DNA from: Stenopsyche tienmushanensis
Lineage: Eukaryota > Arthropoda > Insecta > Trichoptera > Stenopsychidae
Assembly: GCA_008973525.1 (NCBI GenBank)
Contig: WACJ01000105.1
Location: 248,001-312,000 of the forward strand
Length of the DNA: 64,000 bases
Reading direction: 5' to 3'
Notes under the pieces: generated by a model
Seen by the model: the letters and a program-made list of their open reading frames with translations, nothing else
What the model was told of the DNA's origin: nothing
Database searches by the model: none
Made by a program: the position numbers and the translations under genes
In this document: positions 58,042 through 64,000 of the stretch, piece by piece
How positions within the stretch are numbered: position 1 is the first letter of the stretch
Layout: every line of letters starts with the position of its first letter

Positions 58042-58575
58042 TTAACCTGTTGAGGAGCGAGCAAATTTAAAATCGACGAAGTCGTTGATGTCATAATCGC
58101 TTTACGCCGATTACTTTCTGTCAGCTCCTAATCAGCGTAAGACAATCTTCAATTGTAAATGAACACTTGATAGTGAATACAAGACCACGTCATTTCTTTA
58201 ACAATGCACAAAAAATCGATTCATTTGCTCCTCCTTTAGAAGGAAATGATAATTGAACAAAGACTCATTCAACACGCAGAGAAGAACGGCAAGCAGTTAA
58301 ATAAACAAACACTCTCGATAACACACAATATTCGGTCATTTATTTGCGTAAACAAATAACACACTTGAAATCGAAATCATTATAAGTCGATACATTTGGG
58401 CTTAACGATCTATACAATCATGCGATGCATGCGAGGAACTATCCGTCTCAGCCTCCCGAACTGCGCTAAGTTCTCTCTGTCTCTGTCTGTCTCCGAGCTT
58501 CAATGTGCAAGGGTGCTCTTTCTGGGGCATGAGAATTAGGACATACATGTACGTCGATGCTCCCCAACAGCTTAA
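58042..58575 (-). repeat. TTAA-1 MITE copy, complete ends
   Basis: Left TTAACCTGTTGAGGAGC; right GCTCCCCAACAGCTTAA; inverted, with TTAA at each border. The 534-bp body is about the same as 26558-27075. Non-coding. This copy defines the true family ends. Confidence 0.75.
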
Positions 58576-58930
58576 GCATCCATATTTTAATGAACCAAAA
58601 ATGTTACGTATGTATCTAATTACAGCATCTTATGGGCGATATCTATGATTTTTTGAGCATTCAACTGCTTATGGCTTATTATTTCTATAAATCTGTTATT
58701 ATTAAAAAGTTTTCGGTGGAGATATCTTTATAATTTTGGTTGTTTGTTTATTTTAAAATATATTGTAACTCTAATTGTTCTGCCGAGTTTAGGACTTGCT
58801 TAATGCATTTTGGAATGTTACAGATGCCATTTCCACCGAACTTGCTTCATTTAATTCTTCTTTTTCAGTATTTCTTTGAATATCCTCGACGTTCATATCG
58901 TTAAAGCTAAAGCATTAATGCTCTACTCTC
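58576..58930. other. No gene seen
   Basis: AT-rich spacer between a MITE and a mariner relic. Confidence 0.4.
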
Positions 58931-59590
58931 ATATAAGATGCATCCCAAAAGTCATGAAATATATTTTTTGCCATGTCTCTACTGGTCGCAACGTATTCAA
59001 ATCGGATGGGTGAGGTGGAAGAGACCCTTACGGATGATGCGAATATATCCTCACAACGTTGGGCAATCAAATTTTGCACAAGACTTTGTGATCGTCTTTT
59101 CGATACCAAGAGTGTGATCCACAAAGAGATAGTACTTCAAGTATAGACTGTCAACGCTGTATATTACGGGGATGTTCTGGAAAGATTGAGGAAAAGAGAC
59201 TACCTGGTTGCTGCATCATGACAATGCGTTCAGCCACATGTCTCTACACGTCCGAGAGTTCCTGGTAAAATACAACGTGGCAACTCTATCCCAGCCACCC
59301 GGCAGTCCCGATCTAGTTCCAGCCGACTTTTTTTGTTCTTGAGGATTAAAATCGTTTTCAAAGGACGTCATTTTGACAGCATTGAGGCTATCCAAGCGGT
59401 CGTGATGACAGCTCTGAAAGAGGTTCCTGTCGAGCCTTCGAATGGGCGTATCAGGCATGGGAGAGTCTGTGGAAACATGTACAAATGCTCATGGAGTAGT
59501 ACTAAGAATATTATCATATTGTACCGATATTGAAGATAAATCCTTTAAAAAAATATATTTCATGACTTTTGGGATACACCTTGTACACGG
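58931..59590 (+). mobile_element. Mariner element 3, 3' half
   Basis: Termini ATCCCAAAAGTCATGAAATA (58946) and TATTTCATGACTTTTGGGAT (59556-59575) are inverted and sit in TA context. Between 59200 and 59450 the plus strand reads in two frames LHHDNAFSHMSLHVREFLVK-like residues, then PPGSPDLVPADFFLF and LRIKIVFKGRHFDSIEAIQA, the C-terminal catalytic region of a mariner transposase (HDNA and SPDL-ADFF). Frameshifted and truncated; a different subfamily from mariners 1 and 2. Confidence 0.7.
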
Positions 59591-60029
59591 CAAGTATAAC
59601 ATTTTCATCCCTCCAATCCAATTCATCGACGATCATATTCAAAATTCATTACATCTTAGATTGCCTGTAATTGATTAAAAATATTTCTACAATAGTTTTG
59701 CTTCTATGTTTATAAAACATATCTGTAAATGTTTGTAAAAAAAATTTTTAAATATATAAATGCATATTTTTCTTTGGCAGGAAAGATTTGTGTCACAATC
59801 TAAAACTCGGGCAATTCCAAGCACGAATCACTTGTAATAAATTTTACAAGATATCTATTAATATGTTTGGGCAACAATTTTTGGCACTGTGCTCGACAAA
59901 GATGCTGATAGCAGTTTCGAGTTATCCTTAGGTTTATTTCATTGCAACAAAGTGATTGATTTTGTTTGGAAGAATGTCAAATATCATATAGTATTTTAAT
60001 AATTCATAACTTTGTTTGTTTTACAAAAA
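59591..60029. other. No gene seen
   Basis: AT-rich, no feature recognised. Confidence 0.4.
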
Positions 60030-60680
60030 ACTTTTTTTTCTTATGCGTATCGGAAAGAAGCAATGTTAAGGAATACGTTCAGTCAATTTCAAGTCGATAT
60101 AAATGAAATTCGCCAAGTTATAAGCCGACGAGGAGAAGCTTTAAACGCGTTTTTCTCGAGACTACTTTTTTCAAGCTCATGGAAGTGTTATCACACGTCC
60201 TAGATAAGCATTCTTTATGAAATTTGGCAGACACGTGTATAATAAACGTTTTTATTGTAAAGACTACAATTATTTAAATATATTTAAAATTGTTGATTTA
60301 ATGAACAAAAAACTACAAAAAATGTTGATAAAAACACAAACTTTTCTTCAATTTCTCATTATTTTTTTATTTATTAATATTTCATTTTAATTGTAGTCTA
60401 TTCTATACACGATATTATACAAAATAAAAATATGCTTAAAATTTTTGCTATAAATCACCTGTTCAGGACTTAAGACTTCCATGGTGAAGAATGTCATCGC
60501 TCGTTTATCGACATACGTGGCTCCTCCCACTTCCACTACTATACTTTGTCAAATTTAAAAAAATATTTTTATGTTCAATAAAAATCGCCTAATCAACATT
60601 CTATATTTAATACTTTTTGCATAAAAAAATATTAAAAAAACGATCATTTTTAGGCTAAACAAAGTAGAAACGTCTTTTAA
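60030..60680 (+). repeat. TTAA-2 MITE copy 4
   Basis: AATACGTTCAGTCAATTTCA, TTCAAGCTCATGGAAGTGTT and the end AACAAAGTAGAAACGTCTTT before TTAA align with the copy at 29471-30168. The left terminus is missing. Confidence 0.6.
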
Positions 60681-62584
60681 GAAGCTGTGTATTATTACAA
60701 CGTTAAGCCGATGTTAATGCCGAATACATTACGTAGAATATTTGGGATATTAAAAACTATTGAATTTACAATGCATGGTGTATATAATCAAATAAAAAAG
60801 AGTACATTTATTTATCTTTGGTGTGGAATATCCGAGCGCCATGTTTATTTTGGTGTGTATTATTTTGCACACAGTTGTGTTGTTAAGTTTTCATCGTAGT
60901 TGCACTCAAAGGGTTTCTTATACCCGGTACAATTTAAAGGTACAATGCTTTGAACTCTATTCCAGCTTTACGGCCAAAGTCTCCCAGCAGGGCCACAAAA
61001 GAAGGAAGAACCAGTGACTGTTTTAAATGAGGCCTTTTTTTTCTTTATGACCCATTTGGTGGACCTCCGCGTGACATATATCACATTTATTACACATTGC
61101 GGTAAAATAGAATATATGAAGACGAATGCTCGGAACGAGAGGGTTGCATCGTTTTTTGCGAATCCGAATAAAATTTGCATATTTACTCATTTCGAATAGT
61201 TTCAAATGAGTATCTATGCAAATACGTGAGACTTTGAGGAAACAAAGTGTAGTGTGCGCGTAGGGATGGGTTTTCCACGCTTTAGCGCAGTGTTCCTGAA
61301 ATTGTATTCCCGATGGAATGCAACCTGAAACTTCCGTCGAAATGATGCACCGCTTCTATTTCTCGGGGGGAGGGAGTTTCGATGAAAGGTGTTGATATTG
61401 AGTTATTTTTCAAGTTGAGAGCGTAAGTTCTGCTGAAGATCCACCAAGCGTAGTATAATTTCGGTATCATGCTTTGGCGAAATTAGGTTTTCGTAATTTA
61501 ACTTCCTGACCGTGAATAATTAGATTCATCTTTGACTGCGCGGGGTCAGTGAGTTGCGAAAGTTGTTTTTGCAGCAAAGCAATTATTATATCCCTTAGTT
61601 GTTGCTCTTTGAAAATATATCCCAACGAAGAGAAGGGTCCTGACACATATATGACCGGAAATGGAAAGGTTAACGTCATAAATTATGTTAACCACATATA
61701 ATTTATTTAGCAACCGTCCTCTGGTACAGTCGCTAACGATTCTTCGAAATTTGCACGATTTAAGCGCACCCCTTAAAATTATCCAACCGAATAAAAAAGG
61801 ACGATTATGCCCTTCCATCATATAAGATTTATTTGGACGAATTGCTTCGAGTCATGTGACACTATAAAAAGTTGATTCCCATGAGTGAAGAAGGAAGAAA
61901 TAAAAACTTGCTCTTCTGCGGCCACTTTCTACTTTACGCCAAAACTCGACCAATTTACCCTCACGTATTTACCCCATGAAAGTTATACGAAACCTCCGGA
62001 ATTATTAAAATGACATTTAAGTTGGAAAAAGAAATTTCCCGGGATTGAGAGAAAGGATTTATATCCGGCCATAAAAGCATACGATCATCTGAAAAATAAA
62101 TTGCATCCGAGACCGCCGATCGATTTTAATACATCGAGTAGAAATTTTTCCAGACTTCATCCCCTAAAAAAATAAGGCTAAACCAAAATGACGCACGCTT
62201 TTAAGCCATAAAATAGCGACAATTTTTTATATTGTACCATGACAGACCATTCTTGATTTAATTCTCCAAATGCAAGGATAACTCGAAGTGAAGCTGTCTA
62301 CAACGCTTTGCTATTTGGGGAGAAGAAGGTAAAAAACGTGAAAGTGAAGCTTAATATATAAAGTGGAAACAGGGTGACCATAAGAACTCATAAAGTCAAT
62401 CCTGGTATATTGTATGTTTAAATTTGTCAATTATTTTATTTTGCATCAAGTTTTATTATAATATTGAGATTAATAGCAGTCTCTTTCCACTCTTCTGTGA
62501 AGAACAAAAAAAGAGGGTCGACCGAAAGTCTTGGCCGCAGAAAGATATGTTCTTCTTATTAACTCAGTACAATATTGTTTATGT
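60681..62584. other. No gene recognised
   Basis: Unique-looking sequence, more balanced in base composition at 60950-62200. Several short overlapping frames on both strands; none has a recognisable product or supporting splice signals. Confidence 0.35.
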
Positions 62585-63310
62585 ATGAGGCATATCCCGA
62601 AAGTAAGTGTACTGTAATAATTACGGTCTATATTTTTTTTTGTTTTTTAAGGATTTGCAATAGTGAGATGTAGAATGAGATCTACTAACAAAGTTATCAT
62701 AGCAGGAATACGGTAGTACGTAAATTCACGTTGAAGTGTCCAATTGCGTGAAAGATGTCGGTAAGGAATCCCGCCATGTGCGAGAGGGTCAATAGCACCC
62801 GCGAGTTTTTTTAGTCGAGTGCACAACTATATTTTGAGACCCTAAAAAAACTCAAAAAGAGCATTCAAAACTAAAGGAGGGTTATGCTGACGAGGGGAGT
62901 ATGCTTATTGCACGACAACGCTTTTCCTCACCCAGTCATAGCCACCAACGCGCTCTTGGACTTATTTGGTTGGAATGTTATGAATCACCCCCCCCGCATC
63001 CCTCTGACTTGGCACCATCATGTTATCATTTTTTACTTTCCCTGAAAGAACAAATGGATGGAATTAAAATTTCAACCGATGAACAGGTGCACAACGGTTC
63101 TGAAGTTGGGAAAGGAGTTGATGGGAGGGTTCTCCAAGTAGGTCATAAAGAAGCCTGTACCATGGCTAACCACATCCATTGAACGGGATGGCGATTATGC
63201 TGAAAAATAGTTAACAAGTGTATCAACAATATCCTGTATTTTTTTTAAATATACTTTTTCTAAGAAAATATAAAAAATTAGTACACTTACTTTCAGGATA
63301 ATGAATGCCA
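62585..63310 (+). mobile_element. Mariner element, same family as element 2
   Basis: Termini share GAAAGTAAGTGTACTGTA (left) and GTACACTTACTTTCAGGAT (right). TTGCGTGAAAGATGTCGGTA is shared with 22325-22345. From 62901 the plus strand reads LDLFGWNVMNHPP-like and PSDLAPS-YHFLLSLKEQMDG residues, the mariner DD34D catalytic end. The central GDE/FWD region is deleted. Non-functional. Confidence 0.7.
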
Positions 63311-63382
63311 TTTATTTTAAGTTATTTAAGTAAGTCATGTCATGTGTCACGTGATGCATAGATATTCTATTGATGTCTTAAC

Positions 63383-64000
63383 CTTTTCGTTAGTGAGCAA
63401 ATTTAAGCTGTTGAGGAGCATGGACATACACGTATGTCCGAATCCTCATGTCCCAGAAAGAGCACTCTTGCACATTGAAGCTAGGAGACAGACAAAGACA
63501 GAGAGAACTTAGCGCAGTACGGGAGATTGAGACGGAGAGCTTCTTCGCATGCATCGCACGATTGTATAGATCGTTAAGCCCAAATTTATCGACTTATAAT
63601 GATTTCGATTTCAAGTGTGTTATTTGTTTGCGCAAAGAAATGACCAAATATTGTGTGCTATCGACAATGTTGTTTTTTTAGCTGCTTGCCGTTCTTCGCT
63701 GCGCGTTGAATGAGTTTTTGTCCAATTATCATTTCCTTCTAAAGGAGGAGCAAATGAATCGATTTTTTGTGCATTGTTTATGTAAAGAAATGACGTGATC
63801 TTATATGCTATCAAATGTTTATGTTTTTGTTGAAATCATTATTAGTCGATAAATTTGGGCTAACGATCTATACAATCGTGCGATGTATGCGAGGAAGCTC
63901 TCCATCTCTGTCTCCCGAACTGCGCTATGTTCTCTCTGTCTCTGTCCGCCTCGGAGCTTCAATGCACAAGAGTGCTCTTTCTGAATAGTGGAGGGGGTTA
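63383..64000. repeat. TTAA-1 MITE with long inverted arms, running to the window edge
   Basis: A short TTAA-1 terminus (TTAACCTTTTCGTTAGTGAG) is interrupted at 63404 by TTAAGCTGTTGAGGAGCATG. From there to the edge the sequence is a large inverted repeat: arm 1 about 63440-63620, loop of about 200 bp, arm 2 about 63825-63985, each arm matching the end portion of 58042-58575. The right border GGGGGTTA is cut by the window end and would complete a TTAA with one more A. Confidence 0.6.

Noticed and set aside
60968..61205. Several overlapping short frames on both strands
   Set aside because: Mutually overlapping on opposite strands with no motif; typical of chance.

Overview
The window looks like a piece of an AT-rich insect genome, most likely Hymenoptera and plausibly an ant. 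The reasons are GT-AG multi-exon genes, a tandem array of CYP4-family cytochrome P450 genes, a secreted GH1 beta-glucosidase (myrosinase-1-like), and dense decayed eukaryotic transposons (mariner, hAT, piggyBac, pogo/Tigger, R1-like LINE, a Mutator-like relic). The species call is inference. I saw no bacterial operon, CRISPR array or convincing tRNA/rRNA.

Layout. 1-1.9 kb: a broken Mutator-like transposase relic and a TTAA-bounded MITE. 1.9-33.6 kb: a head-to-tail plus-strand array of four nine-exon CYP4 genes, called here CYP-A (1907-5051), CYP-B (12810-17351), CYP-C (20495-26477) and CYP-D (28664-33604), plus an orphan pair of CYP4 first exons (7163-7490). Exon sizes and intron phases are almost identical across the four, so they arose by tandem duplication. 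CYP-C and CYP-D read as intact. CYP-A has a one-base frameshift in exon 1, and CYP-B has one extra G at the intron 5/exon 6 junction. 34.1-36.6 kb: an intact eight-exon GH1 glycosidase on the minus strand, convergent with CYP-D. 36.6-64 kb: no gene recognised; the stretch is a graveyard of transposons and MITEs separated by AT-rich sequence.

Function. The CYP4 proteins are predicted ER-anchored haem monooxygenases of the fatty-acid/hydrocarbon/xenobiotic hydroxylase type. The GH1 enzyme is predicted to be secreted and to cleave beta-glucosides. Both belong to families that handle dietary or semiochemical small molecules, but nothing in the sequence shows that they act in one pathway.

Repeats. 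Several families end at TTAA (the piggyBac target), and one TA-bounded MITE family ends in a CTCAAACCTCTTTTTGTGCG-type terminus. The cleanest structure is at 54471-56349: a hAT-type element with a perfect 8-bp target duplication whose interior is a decayed piggyBac element with its own TTAA ends. Repeat family names (TTAA-1 to TTAA-5, TA-1, IR-4, CG-5, F6, F8) are local labels used only in this annotation. All boundaries were read by eye.
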